DNA from: CAYVMN01 sp964452575
GTDB taxonomy: Bacteria; Desulfobacterota; DSM-4660; Desulfatiglandales; Desulfatiglandaceae
Direction: 5' to 3'
Length of the DNA: 16,223 nucleotides
NCBI GenBank assembly: GCA_964452575.1
Contig: CAYVMN010000104.1
Span: 1-16,223, forward strand
Shown here piece after piece: positions 1 to 6,860 of this stretch. The notes under the pieces were generated by a model, which saw nothing but the letters and a program-made list of their open reading frames with translations, was not told the DNA's origin and made no database searches. Position 1 is the stretch's first letter, and each line of letters starts with the position of its first letter. The position numbers were made by a program, and so were the translations under genes.

Positions 1-224
1 GTATTTAAAGCTAAGGGGGCGTTCGACAGGCTGTTAAGAATTTGGGTTACGTCCTTTGGAAAAAAGGCCACCACGGTCCGCCATCTTCCTCCTCAGTTTT
101 TTCAAAACGCTAAAGTGTTACCATCTTTCTAATGTTATTTGACTACTGCGATCTCTGTCAACCCCGATGATGTAAAAACAGGACACTGAATGCATCAGGC
201 CTTAGATTAACTTCACTTATAGAC
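1..224. other. Window edge, no supported gene
   Basis: I see no convincing gene in this stretch. A 16-codon minus-strand reading frame starts at ATG 84-82 behind a purine-rich AGGAGG at 93-88, but the spacer is only 3 nt, the frame stops at once, and the peptide is not recognisable. The stretch probably lies between the cold-shock gene terminator and whatever gene lies beyond the window edge. Confidence 0.5.
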
Positions 225-259
225 AAAAAAGGCATCGCGGGCAACAGGCCCGCGATGCC
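225..259 (-). terminator. Intrinsic terminator of the cold-shock gene
   Basis: A perfect 12-bp GC-rich inverted repeat, GGCATCGCGGGC (231-242) and GCCCGCGATGCC (248-259), encloses a 5-nt loop. Read on the minus strand it is followed directly by six Ts (230-225). It lies about 28 nt past the stop codon of the cold-shock gene. This is a textbook Rho-independent terminator and probably also ends any read-through from the long minus-strand array. Confidence 0.93.
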
Positions 260-286
260 CCCCTTCTCCCAATCACTTTTTATTAG

Positions 287-490
287 CTATAATTTTGTAA
301 CATTCTTGGCCACCGGCCCTCTGTCGCCCTCCTCGATATCAAAACGAACCTTCTCACCCTCGGCCAGGGTCTTGAATCCGCCCATGTTAATGGAGGAGTA
401 ATGAACAAATACGTCCTTCTCACTCCCCTGTTGCTCAATGAAACCAAACCCCTTCCTTTCACTAAACCATTTTACCGTACCCTCTGCCAA
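287..490 (-). CDS. Cold-shock domain protein (CspA family)
   Basis: A 67-residue single-domain cold-shock protein, the usual length of the family. Such proteins bind single-stranded RNA and DNA and act in the cytoplasm as RNA chaperones. Both nucleic-acid-binding motifs are present: the RNP1-like KGFGFI (residues 13-18) and the RNP2-like VFVHY (27-31), plus the N-terminal GTVKWF strand. The start codon is TTG (490-488). It is chosen because AAAGGAGGTC lies 6 nt upstream and the protein then begins MAEGTVKWF as in close family members. The gene has its own candidate promoter with a leader of about 120 nt and a strong terminator, so it is probably a separate unit after the pgl gene. Family assignment is certain. 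Whether it is cold-induced or constitutive cannot be told from the sequence. Confidence 0.96.
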   Translation of the reverse strand: MAEGTVKWFSERKGFGFIEQQGSEKDVFVHYSSINMGGFKTLAEGEKVRFDIEEGDRGPVAKNVTKL

Positions 491-496
491 AGCACT

Positions 497-506
497 GACC
501 TCCTTT
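497..506 (-). promoter_or_regulatory. Strong RBS deciding the TTG start of the cold-shock gene
   Basis: AAAGGAGGTC on the minus strand nearly matches the full anti-Shine-Dalgarno complement. It lies 6 nt from TTG, or 8 nt counting from the GGAGG core. No ATG at suitable spacing competes with it, so the TTG start is well supported. Confidence 0.88.
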
Positions 507-615
507 CAAAAATAAATCTCTGATGATTCCCACCCTAGGGTCACCGCCCCCGCAAAGGAAACAATCCTTCAGGGCAGAACCGATCCGCGAGTGCGGCCAG
601 GCCATTATCCCTATC

Positions 616-645
616 AGAATAAGCCATAACTCTAATATAGGTCAA
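616..645 (-). promoter_or_regulatory. Candidate sigma-70 promoter of the cold-shock gene
   Basis: On the minus strand TTGACC (645-640, 5/6 to consensus) and TATTCT (621-616, 4/6) are separated by 18 nt. The predicted transcript start is near 609, giving a leader of about 120 nt before the TTG start. Long leaders are typical of cold-shock mRNAs. The leader contains two small hairpins: CCGC/GCGG at 585-596 and AAGGA/TCCTT at 555-569. This is inferred from motif match and position only. Confidence 0.5.
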
Positions 646-671
646 GGGAAAAAGCCGTCTCAAGTTAAAAC

Positions 672-1424
672 CTATTGGAATGTCTCCTCTGAGAGCAGTG
701 AGCCGGCATCCCTGTCGATGATCCATGCCGATTTCCTATTTGACATCCATGCCCTCTTGGCTGGCACAAGAACCTGGCTGTCTTCGAATACGGCCTTTAG
801 AATAGGGGCCTTTTTAGCACCCGTAGCCAAGAATAGGATTCGCCTTGCGTGGTCTAGGACAGGATAAGTCATGGTAATGCGAGGGAGGTAAGGATCACCC
901 CCAGTGACCGCCTTCACTAACCGATCCCCTTCATCTGATGACGATTCGCCTGGAAAGAGAGAGGCTACGTGACCATCTTCGCCCACACCCAGAAATATCA
1001 GATCAAAGGTTGGAAATTCTCCCCTTTTTATGCCAAAGGAATCCATTAGCTCTGCCTCGTAGCTTGAGGCCGCTTGCTCTGGAGGAATTCGCGACGGTAC
1101 AGGATGTATCCGCCTCCGAGGAACGGGGACCTTATCGAGGAAGTCGAACTTGGCAGTCCCATAATTGCTGGCCGGGTTATGTTCAGAGACGCACCGTTCG
1201 TCAACCCAGAATATATCGGTCTTGTCCCATCGAATCTCGGATCGATATGGCTCTTTTCCTAACATCCTGTGAAGCGGTCTGGGGGTAGTGCCGCCAGTGA
1301 GGGCTACTGCAAAATGTCCTCGATCGGAAATTGATTCTCTGCACGTAACGGTAAAGATCTTGGCTGCCGTAAAGGCTACCTCAGCCGGGTTATCCTCGAT
1401 GATCATTTGAGGTTTGCCAATCAT
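672..1424 (-). CDS. pgl: 6-phosphogluconolactonase
   Basis: A 250-residue cytoplasmic protein of the DevB/SOL (NagB-like) type. It hydrolyses 6-phosphogluconolactone to 6-phosphogluconate in the oxidative pentose phosphate or Entner-Doudoroff route. Family landmarks are ALTGGTTPRPLH (41-52), WVDERCV (73-79) and the diagnostic GVGEDGHVASLFPG (146-159). The ATG at 1424 is the first start after an in-frame stop. It has no good Shine-Dalgarno sequence, and a second ATG at codon 7 is equally unsupported. The gene is last before the cold-shock unit and follows tpiA by 67 nt. No glucose-6-phosphate dehydrogenase or 6-phosphogluconate dehydrogenase gene is in the window, so the substrate supply must be encoded elsewhere. 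The relative DevB-type glucosamine-6-phosphate isomerase/deaminase is unlikely because of the HVASLFPG motif. Confidence 0.93.
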   Translation of the reverse strand: MIGKPQMIIEDNPAEVAFTAAKIFTVTCRESISDRGHFAVALTGGTTPRPLHRMLGKEPYRSEIRWDKTDIFWVDERCVSEHNPASNYGTAKFDFLDKVPVPRRRIHPVPSRIPPEQAASSYEAELMDSFGIKRGEFPTFDLIFLGVGEDGHVASLFPGESSSDEGDRLVKAVTGGDPYLPRITMTYPVLDHARRILFLATGAKKAPILKAVFEDSQVLVPAKRAWMSNRKSAWIIDRDAGSLLSEETFQ

Positions 1425-1439
1425 TGGGGAGGGTTTCTG

Positions 1440-1487
1440 TTGTCGGTCAAGGCTTTATATGGTCAACGCTACTTGGGAAGCCGACAA
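1440..1487 (-). repeat. Inverted repeat between tpiA and pgl
   Basis: TTGTCGG (1440-1446) and CCGACAA (1481-1487) form a perfect 7-bp inverted repeat around 34 nt. Within it, GGTCAAGGCT and GGTCAACGCT (from 1445 and 1461) form a near-direct repeat with a 16-nt period. No T tract follows on either strand, so it is not a simple terminator. It may fold in the mRNA between the two genes, but no function is claimed. Confidence 0.35.
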
Positions 1488-1491
1488 CGGA

Positions 1492-2262
1492 TCAGCGTTT
1501 ATCAAAACGAATTATGTGAATGAAATGGTCTGCCTGGAGACTGGCTCCGCCCACCAGTGCCCCATCGATGTCGTGCTCTGACATAAGATCTGTTATGTTA
1601 CTGGGTTTTACACTTCCTCCATAAAGTATTCGAACCTGAGATGCTGTTCCTGGATCAAAATTCTTCTCGATCCAATCTCGAACAAACCGGTGGACCTCCT
1701 GAGCCTGCGAGGGAGTGGCGGTCCTGCCTGTGCCGATCGCCCACACAGGCTCATAGGCCAAGATGGTGGAAGAAGGCATCAGCCCATCCCTCCTGTAACT
1801 ATTCAAAGAAATATCCAGTTGCTCCCTAATTACCTCAAAGGTCTGACCGGCCTCTCTTTGCTCAAGGGTTTCACCTATGCACAGGATAGGGATGAGACCC
1901 AGAATAGATGCAGCCTTTACCTTGAGATCGATGATCTCACTCGATTCATTGAACAGGCCCCTCCTCTCTGAATGACCAACGATCACGTGGGTGCACCCGG
2001 CCTCCCGGAGCATCGTTCCTGAGATTTCGCCCGTATATGCACCCATCATCTCCCAGTGCATGTTTTGTGCGCCCAAGAGAATCCCGGATTTTCCGATCGC
2101 CCCCCTGACAGCGCCAAGGGCTGTAAAAGGAGGAGCTACCAGCACCTCAACTCCCTCCACTTGATCCATCACAGCTGCGATCCGCTGCACGAGCTTAACG
2201 GAATCATCAATGCTCAAGTTCATCTTCCAGTTGCCGGCAATCAGAGGTCGCCTCTTCATCAT
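1492..2262 (-). CDS. tpiA: Triosephosphate isomerase
   Basis: A 256-residue TIM-barrel enzyme interconverting dihydroxyacetone phosphate and glyceraldehyde 3-phosphate in the cytoplasm. All active-site elements are seen: GNWKMN with Lys13, VGHSERR with His97, AYEPVWAIGTG with Glu171 (the loop-6 region) and the phosphate-binding LYGGSV (213-218) and LVGGASL (236-242). The length is normal for a bacterial TIM. Two ATGs stand in tandem. The first (2262) is preferred because TAGGAG lies 7 nt upstream. It follows the glyceraldehyde-3-phosphate dehydrogenase gene by 68 nt on the same strand. The phosphoglycerate kinase gene that often separates these two genes is missing. There is no sign of a promoter or terminator in the gap, so the two genes are probably co-transcribed. 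Confidence 0.98.
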   Translation of the reverse strand: MMKRRPLIAGNWKMNLSIDDSVKLVQRIAAVMDQVEGVEVLVAPPFTALGAVRGAIGKSGILLGAQNMHWEMMGAYTGEISGTMLREAGCTHVIVGHSERRGLFNESSEIIDLKVKAASILGLIPILCIGETLEQREAGQTFEVIREQLDISLNSYRRDGLMPSSTILAYEPVWAIGTGRTATPSQAQEVHRFVRDWIEKNFDPGTASQVRILYGGSVKPSNITDLMSEHDIDGALVGGASLQADHFIHIIRFDKR

Positions 2263-2330
2263 CCGGAATCTCCTATTTGGTCGAGAGTATTATGGTTCGA
2301 TGCACTGTGGGCAGGAAGTAAGGTACAGGG

Positions 2331-3329
2331 CTAACCGGTTGCCATATGCATGGCCAACTCGACCATTCGGTGGGAATATCCCATCTCGTTATCATACCAG
2401 GCCAGGACCTTGACCATATCCCCGATTGCCATGGTTGATGGCCCATCTACAGTGGAGGAGACAAGCCTACCGTTGAAGTCAATAGAGACGAGCGGCTCGT
2501 TGCTGAATGCCAGGATCCCCTTGAGGTCAGTCTGGGAGGCCTCCTTCATGGCAGTGTTGATTTGATCCACGGTGGCCGGTCTCGTCAGTTGAGCAACAAG
2601 GTCCACCACAGACACGTTCGGAATCGGCACCCGTATAGCCATCCCACTCAATTTCCCCTCCAACTGGGGAAGCACCAAGGAAACCGCCTTTGCAGCACCT
2701 GTTGTGGTTGGGATCATGGATAAGGCAGCGGCGCGAGCCCTTCTGAGATCCTTGTGAGGGAAATCCAGCAGACGTTGGTCCCCGGTGTAGGCATGGGTGG
2801 TGGTCATAAGCCCCTTTTCAATTCCAAAGTTCTCTAACAGGACCTTACAGACCGGAGCAAGACAATTTGTGGTGCAGGAGGCGTTGGAGACAATATGGTG
2901 TCTCTTTCCGTCATATTCATGGTGGTTCACCCCCATAACTACCGTCAGGTCAGGCCCCTTTGCCGGCGCCGAAATTATGACCTTCTTGGCCCCGGCATCG
3001 AGGTGTGCGGAGGCCTTCTCCCGATCCCTGAATAGACCAGTACATTCAAAGACCGTCTCAACTCCCAGCTTCCGCCACGGCAATCTGCCAGGATCCCTCT
3101 CTGAGTGTGTCTGGATCTCTTTACCGTTGACTACTATAGAATTGTCCGTTGATGAAATATCTCCCTCAAGGGGACCATGAACCGAGTCATATTTCAAGAG
3201 GTGGGCGAGCGTTTGAGGATCTGTGAGGTCATTTATGGCCAAGAAGTCAATACCTTCATTACCAATCCCAGCCCTTAAGACCATCCTCCCAATCCGCCCA
3301 AATCCATTAATAGCCACTTTCAATGACAT
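2331..3329 (-). CDS. gap: Glyceraldehyde-3-phosphate dehydrogenase, type I
   Basis: A 332-residue homotetrameric enzyme that oxidatively phosphorylates glyceraldehyde 3-phosphate to 1,3-bisphosphoglycerate, the central step of glycolysis and gluconeogenesis. The N-terminal Rossmann fold has the INGFGRIGR motif (7-15), and Asp34 after the second strand favours NAD over NADP. The catalytic block is SNASCTTNCLAP with nucleophile Cys152 (148-159), and His179 sits in TTTHAYTGDQ. The C-terminal WYDNEMGYSHR is intact. The ATG is well supported by AGGAGG at a 6-nt spacing from its core. It sits 53 nt downstream of rimI and 68 nt upstream of tpiA. The cofactor choice is inferred from a single residue. 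The family call is certain. Confidence 0.98.
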   Translation of the reverse strand: MSLKVAINGFGRIGRMVLRAGIGNEGIDFLAINDLTDPQTLAHLLKYDSVHGPLEGDISSTDNSIVVNGKEIQTHSERDPGRLPWRKLGVETVFECTGLFRDREKASAHLDAGAKKVIISAPAKGPDLTVVMGVNHHEYDGKRHHIVSNASCTTNCLAPVCKVLLENFGIEKGLMTTTHAYTGDQRLLDFPHKDLRRARAAALSMIPTTTGAAKAVSLVLPQLEGKLSGMAIRVPIPNVSVVDLVAQLTRPATVDQINTAMKEASQTDLKGILAFSNEPLVSIDFNGRLVSSTVDGPSTMAIGDMVKVLAWYDNEMGYSHRMVELAMHMATG

Positions 3330-3382
3330 CTCTTACCTCCTCATTGCCTTTGAATGGAACACCGTGAAATGCCACGGGAAGA

Positions 3383-3850
3383 TTATCCAGTATTTTCAGC
3401 AACCAATGAGCGTGACATAATTATGGCATCCTCATTGGTTTCTCTATAATAATTGGGCCTTAAGCCTACTTCACCGAATCCCGCCTTTTTATATAAGGCC
3501 CTGGCAACTAGATTTGAGGGCCTCACCTCCAACCATGCCATCTCAGCACCTTCGGTTTCACCCACTTCTATCATTTTCTTGAGCAGGCGTCCTCCAAGGC
3601 CTCTTCTGCTTCTCTTTGGGTGAACAGCAACATTCATCAAGTGGACCTCACCTCCAACGACCCAGAAGCAGATATACCCCCCAAGCTCTCCATCTACTAA
3701 TAGCACCCACATTTGGGAGACAGGTCTCTTTACCTCCTCTTCAAAGGACCTTAGGATCCACGGAGACGGAAAAGAACGCCTTTCAACCCATAGAATATCC
3801 CCCTGAAACTGCTTAAAGTTCTCTGCAGTTACTCGTTCGACGGAGATCAT
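3383..3850 (-). CDS. rimI: Ribosomal-protein-alanine N-acetyltransferase (RimI-like GNAT)
   Basis: A 155-residue GNAT-fold enzyme expected to transfer an acetyl group from acetyl-CoA to the N-terminus of a protein, classically ribosomal protein bS18. The acetyl-CoA pyrophosphate loop is RRGLGG (82-87). LEVRPSN (107-113) carries the candidate general base Glu108, and the C-terminal pattern ALYKKAGF then RPNYY and DAIIM is typical of RimI. Length and motif order fit the family well. The ATG lies 2 nt after the stop of the mannose-family EIIA gene (TAG-AA-ATG) with no clear Shine-Dalgarno sequence, which suggests translational coupling. RimI is more often beside tsaB or tsaE. Its place among PTS and glycolytic genes says nothing clear about its substrate, so another N-acetyltransferase substrate remains possible. 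Confidence 0.88.
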   Translation of the reverse strand: MISVERVTAENFKQFQGDILWVERRSFPSPWILRSFEEEVKRPVSQMWVLLVDGELGGYICFWVVGGEVHLMNVAVHPKRSRRGLGGRLLKKMIEVGETEGAEMAWLEVRPSNLVARALYKKAGFGEVGLRPNYYRETNEDAIIMSRSLVAENTG

Positions 3851-3852
3851 TT

Positions 3853-4248
3853 CTATTTCAGCAGTTTTCCTGCCATGGCAATGCTCCTTTTACCTGCTTG
3901 CTCTGCCTTTTCACCAAGTTCACCCAATGTCAGCCTTTCCCGATCCTGCGCAACTGCAATGACCATGGGTAAATTGACGCCGGTCAAGACCTCAACCATT
4001 TGCTCTTTTAAGAAAGATAGACTCAGGTTGGAAGGGGTGCCTCCGAACATATCTGTCAGGACGAGGACCCCTTGGCCCTGATCAAGGGCCTTAATCTTCT
4101 CACCAATGCTCTTTAACAATTCCTCACTCTGTGATGTCTGGGTAATAGAGATGGAGTCAGCGAACTCCAGCCTGCCCACAATAAGTTCAGCTGCGTTCAA
4201 AAACTCCTTCCCCAAATCACAGTGAGAAATAATCAGCAATCCTATCAT
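3853..4248 (-). CDS. PTS EIIA component, mannose/sorbose family
   Basis: A 131-residue stand-alone EIIA domain of the mannose family, normally phosphorylated by HPr on a histidine near the N-terminus. That residue is His9 in IISHCDLG, and the conserved DMFGGTPSN loop lies at 66-74. A stand-alone EIIA-Man with no IIB, IIC or IID partner beside it is more likely regulatory than a sugar transporter part. This is the usual situation in Deltaproteobacteria, where it accompanies ptsN. The gene starts 27 nt after ptsN and ends 2 nt before rimI. No strong Shine-Dalgarno is visible (GGTGA close to the ATG). In related genomes rapZ and HPr often sit here, but both are absent. The family call is firm. 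The phosphoryl donor and target are unknown from this window. Confidence 0.9.
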   Translation of the reverse strand: MIGLLIISHCDLGKEFLNAAELIVGRLEFADSISITQTSQSEELLKSIGEKIKALDQGQGVLVLTDMFGGTPSNLSLSFLKEQMVEVLTGVNLPMVIAVAQDRERLTLGELGEKAEQAGKRSIAMAGKLLK

Positions 4249-4275
4249 AGGTTCACCGGCATTCTTTCGCGACGT

Positions 4276-4737
4276 TCAATATTCATCGTCCGCCCCAACG
4301 ATCGCCTGGTAAAGCTCCTTTCTGGTTCCGATCTCCATTAGTCTCTTTCTAAAGGTGCTACTCTTCAGCATCTTGGCTATTTTTGCCAAGACCTGCAAGT
4401 GGATGCCGGAAGAGTTGTCCGGAGCTAGGAGGAGGAAGAAGAGATAGGCAGGTTGTTTATCGATTGACTCAAAGTCGAGCCCGGTCTTGCTCCTTCCGAA
4501 CGAAATAATAGGACGTCCAACGCCTTTCAGTTTCCCGTGCGGAATGGCGACGCCATCACCGATACCCGTCGTTCCAAGGCGCTCCCTCTCCACCAGAACC
4601 TTCACAATGGCCCTTTTGTCTATTGAAGGCTCATGATCTGATATTACTTGGGCTAGTTCTTCCAAAACACCTTTCTTATCTTTGGCCTTCAGGTCTGGTA
4701 TGATATTGTGTTCTTGTATGATGTCACTGAGTTTCAT
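4276..4737 (-). CDS. ptsN: Nitrogen-PTS EIIA (PtsN)
   Basis: A 153-residue EIIA of the fructose/nitrogen type, one complete domain. It is the terminal phosphate acceptor of the nitrogen PTS chain (EI-Ntr to NPr to EIIA-Ntr) and regulates potassium transport, sigma-54-linked functions and envelope processes in other bacteria. The phosphorylated histidine is His67 in GDGVAIPHGK (60-69), and the flanking GIHLQVLAKIAKML region is typical. It follows hpf by 66 nt and precedes the EIIA-Man gene. The order rpoN-hpf-ptsN is a classical cluster that supports the PtsN call over a fructose transporter EIIA. The start ATG has no good Shine-Dalgarno. A 7-bp hairpin (4751-4770) lies just upstream of it. 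Confidence 0.93.
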   Translation of the reverse strand: MKLSDIIQEHNIIPDLKAKDKKGVLEELAQVISDHEPSIDKRAIVKVLVERERLGTTGIGDGVAIPHGKLKGVGRPIISFGRSKTGLDFESIDKQPAYLFFLLLAPDNSSGIHLQVLAKIAKMLKSSTFRKRLMEIGTRKELYQAIVGADDEY

Positions 4738-4750
4738 TAAATCAGCCCAA

Positions 4751-4770
4751 AAGACAAAACGACTTGTCTT
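4751..4770 (-). promoter_or_regulatory. Hairpin in the hpf-ptsN spacer
   Basis: AAGACAA (4751-4757) and TTGTCTT (4764-4770) form a perfect 7-bp stem with a 6-nt loop, ending 14 nt before the ptsN start codon. On the minus strand it is followed by TTGGG rather than a T run, so termination would be weak. Upstream of it TCAAAACC occurs twice (4774-4781 and 4789-4796). It may act in mRNA processing or in tuning ptsN translation, which is inference only. Confidence 0.4.
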
Positions 4771-4803
4771 GACTCAAAACCACCCCTTTCAAAACCAAGC
4801 GGG

Positions 4804-5343
4804 TCAGTTCGCTGGCTCAATGAGTCCGAGATTACCGTCCTTTCGCCTATAGATTACGTTGATCTCTCTGGATTTTGAATTCCTGAAGACAAGGAAGTCA
4901 TGTCGCAAGACACTGAGCTGCATTGCAGCTTCCTCTGGGTCCATAGGTTTGGCGATCATCTTCTCAACCTCTATCAGTGGGTGTTCCCCTGCAAATGCTG
5001 AGAACTCATCTGTCTCGTCAATTTCCATCCCAACTTCACCTCTGGGGGACTCCGGCCGACGACTCCTAATCTTGGATAGGTGCCTCTTGACTTGCGTTTC
5101 AATCTTATCCATAACCTGGTCAATTGCCGAATACATATCATCTGTCTCTTCAACCGCTTTTAACAGGGTTCCATCCACGCTAATCATAACGTCCGCCTGG
5201 TGTCTGAATTTCTCAACGGTTAACACCACGTGAGCTTCCGCGGGAGAGTCTAGGTATTTCCTTATTTTGGACAGTTTGTCTTCAGCATAGGTCTTCAAAC
5301 TTTCTATAGGCTCAGTATGTCTGAACGTCACGGTAATATCCAT
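4804..5343 (-). CDS. hpf: Ribosome hibernation promoting factor, long form
   Basis: A 179-residue protein of the long HPF (RaiA/YfiA) class. It binds the small ribosomal subunit in starved cells, and its C-terminal domain dimerises to join two 70S ribosomes into inactive 100S particles. The N-terminal ribosome-binding domain (about 1-95) begins MDITVTFRHTEPIESLK and ends in a basic KRHLSKIRSRRP stretch. An acidic linker (about 105-120) follows, and then the C-terminal domain (122-179) with VLRHDFLVFRNSKSREINVIYRRKDG. The length separates it from the short HPF of enterics. The ATG is supported by a GGAGGGAGG purine stretch just upstream. It lies 43 nt after rpoN and before ptsN, the standard neighbourhood. 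Confidence 0.96.
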   Translation of the reverse strand: MDITVTFRHTEPIESLKTYAEDKLSKIRKYLDSPAEAHVVLTVEKFRHQADVMISVDGTLLKAVEETDDMYSAIDQVMDKIETQVKRHLSKIRSRRPESPRGEVGMEIDETDEFSAFAGEHPLIEVEKMIAKPMDPEEAAMQLSVLRHDFLVFRNSKSREINVIYRRKDGNLGLIEPAN

Positions 5344-5386
5344 ACAATCCTCCCTCCAGATAATCGTAATTCAGCTCTGAAAGTAG

Positions 5387-6829
5387 CTAAAATAGGTTTT
5401 TCCTCTTGCTAGAAGGAAGTATCCCCATCGACTCCCGATACTTGGCGACAGTTCGACGGGCAACCTTGATATTAAGGCCTGCCAAGATCTCTACAAGCTG
5501 TTCATCGCTGAACGGTTTTTCCTTTTTTTCCGATTTGATGATGTTACGTATATGCTCCTTAACACTCTCAGATGCCACAGCATCCCCCCGAAGGCTCTTG
5601 ATCGAGCTATTAAAGAAGAACTTAAGCTCAAAGAGTCCCTGGGGCGTATGCACGTATTTGTTTGTAGTAGCCCTGCTCACAGTCGACTCATGCATTTGAA
5701 TGTCTTCAGCCACATCCCTCAGAACAAGCGGTTTCAGGTGGGTAATTCCATTTTCGAGAAAGTCCCTTTGAAAACGCACGATGCTTTCTGTGACCCTATA
5801 TATGGTCCTCTGGCGTTGGTGGATGCTTTTTATCAACCAGGCCGCGGATCTCAGTTTATCCTGGATATATGCCCTGGCATTTTCGGACAAAGAGTCCCTT
5901 CTTCGGAGGATCTCTTTATAATAAGGACTGATCCTAAGTTTTGGAAGGCCGTCCTCATTCTGCACAATTTCATAATCATCTCCGGCCTTGAACACATATA
6001 TATCAGGGGTAATGTATATTGTCTGTTCATCAGAGTAACTCCTGCCAGGCTTTGGATCCATCCCCTGAATCACTGATAAGGCCCATAGTACTTCGCTGAG
6101 AGGTATAGACAGCGCTTTGGCTATCCGATCGTATTTCCTGCCCTCAAGGTCTCCCAGGTATTCCTTGATTATCTTCTCGACAGCCGTCCCCTCGAGGTTG
6201 TGGAATCTGGTCTGTATGAGAAGACACTCCTTCATGTCTCTGGCAGCTACTCCCATGGGATCAAAACTCTGGATGAGCTGAAGTGTTGCAAGTACCTTAT
6301 CAAGTCCATATCCTGTAATACGGGATGTCTCTTCGACGGGAACCTCCAAGTAACCATCCTCATCCAGATTTCCAATAATGTGAGTCCCGATCTCCTTCTG
6401 TTCGTCGTCAAGATTGCTCAAGCTCAGCTGCCACATCAGGTGCGACGGAAGACTTGTCCCTGTCGCCATAATATTTTCCATTTGTGGAAGCTCTTTATCT
6501 TCATAAGGCGTCGTACCCCATTCCGTATTGTATTCGGAGATGTAGCTTTCCCAGTCTACGTCATCCCTCGCGCGCTCCTCAACCCTCACCTCATGAACCT
6601 CGGTGAGTTCCTGCCTCGGGTCGCCTTTCTCTTCCTCGGCGGTGATGTCAATATCATCAGTTTCGCCCATCCCCAGATCTTCCAAGACTGGGTTTAATTC
6701 CATCTCCTGAGAGATGTTTTCTATCAGCTCAAGCTTGGATAGCTGCAATAGTTTGATGGCCTGCTGCAGCTGGGGAGTCATGATGAGCTGCTGAGAGAGG
6801 CTCACCGTTTGTCTCAATTCTAAAGCCAT
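5387..6829 (-). CDS. rpoN: RNA polymerase sigma-54 factor
   Basis: A 480-residue sigma factor that directs RNA polymerase to -24/-12 promoters opened by AAA+ activators. Region I (1-50) is glutamine- and leucine-rich (SLSQQLIMTPQLQQAIKLLQ) and contacts the activator. An acidic region II follows (about 55-105). The core-binding domain is about 110-300, and the DNA-binding part includes a helix-turn-helix (HESTVSRATTNKYV) and the RpoN box ARRTVAKYRE at 457-466. It is full length with no missing part. The ATG at 6829 has only a weak, distant purine stretch upstream. It is 31 nt after lptB, as in most Proteobacteria. I found no convincing -24/-12 site in the intergenic regions, so no sigma-54 target is assigned within the window. 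Confidence 0.98.
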   Translation of the reverse strand: MALELRQTVSLSQQLIMTPQLQQAIKLLQLSKLELIENISQEMELNPVLEDLGMGETDDIDITAEEEKGDPRQELTEVHEVRVEERARDDVDWESYISEYNTEWGTTPYEDKELPQMENIMATGTSLPSHLMWQLSLSNLDDEQKEIGTHIIGNLDEDGYLEVPVEETSRITGYGLDKVLATLQLIQSFDPMGVAARDMKECLLIQTRFHNLEGTAVEKIIKEYLGDLEGRKYDRIAKALSIPLSEVLWALSVIQGMDPKPGRSYSDEQTIYITPDIYVFKAGDDYEIVQNEDGLPKLRISPYYKEILRRRDSLSENARAYIQDKLRSAAWLIKSIHQRQRTIYRVTESIVRFQRDFLENGITHLKPLVLRDVAEDIQMHESTVSRATTNKYVHTPQGLFELKFFFNSSIKSLRGDAVASESVKEHIRNIIKSEKKEKPFSDEQLVEILAGLNIKVARRTVAKYRESMGILPSSKRKNLF

Positions 6830-6860
6830 GCCAAAAAGACCGTCACCCCTGGATGAAAAA

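Noticed and set aside
34..93. Sixteen-codon minus-strand frame with an AGGAGG upstream
   Set aside because: The spacer is only 3 nt, the peptide is very short and unrecognised, and nothing follows it.
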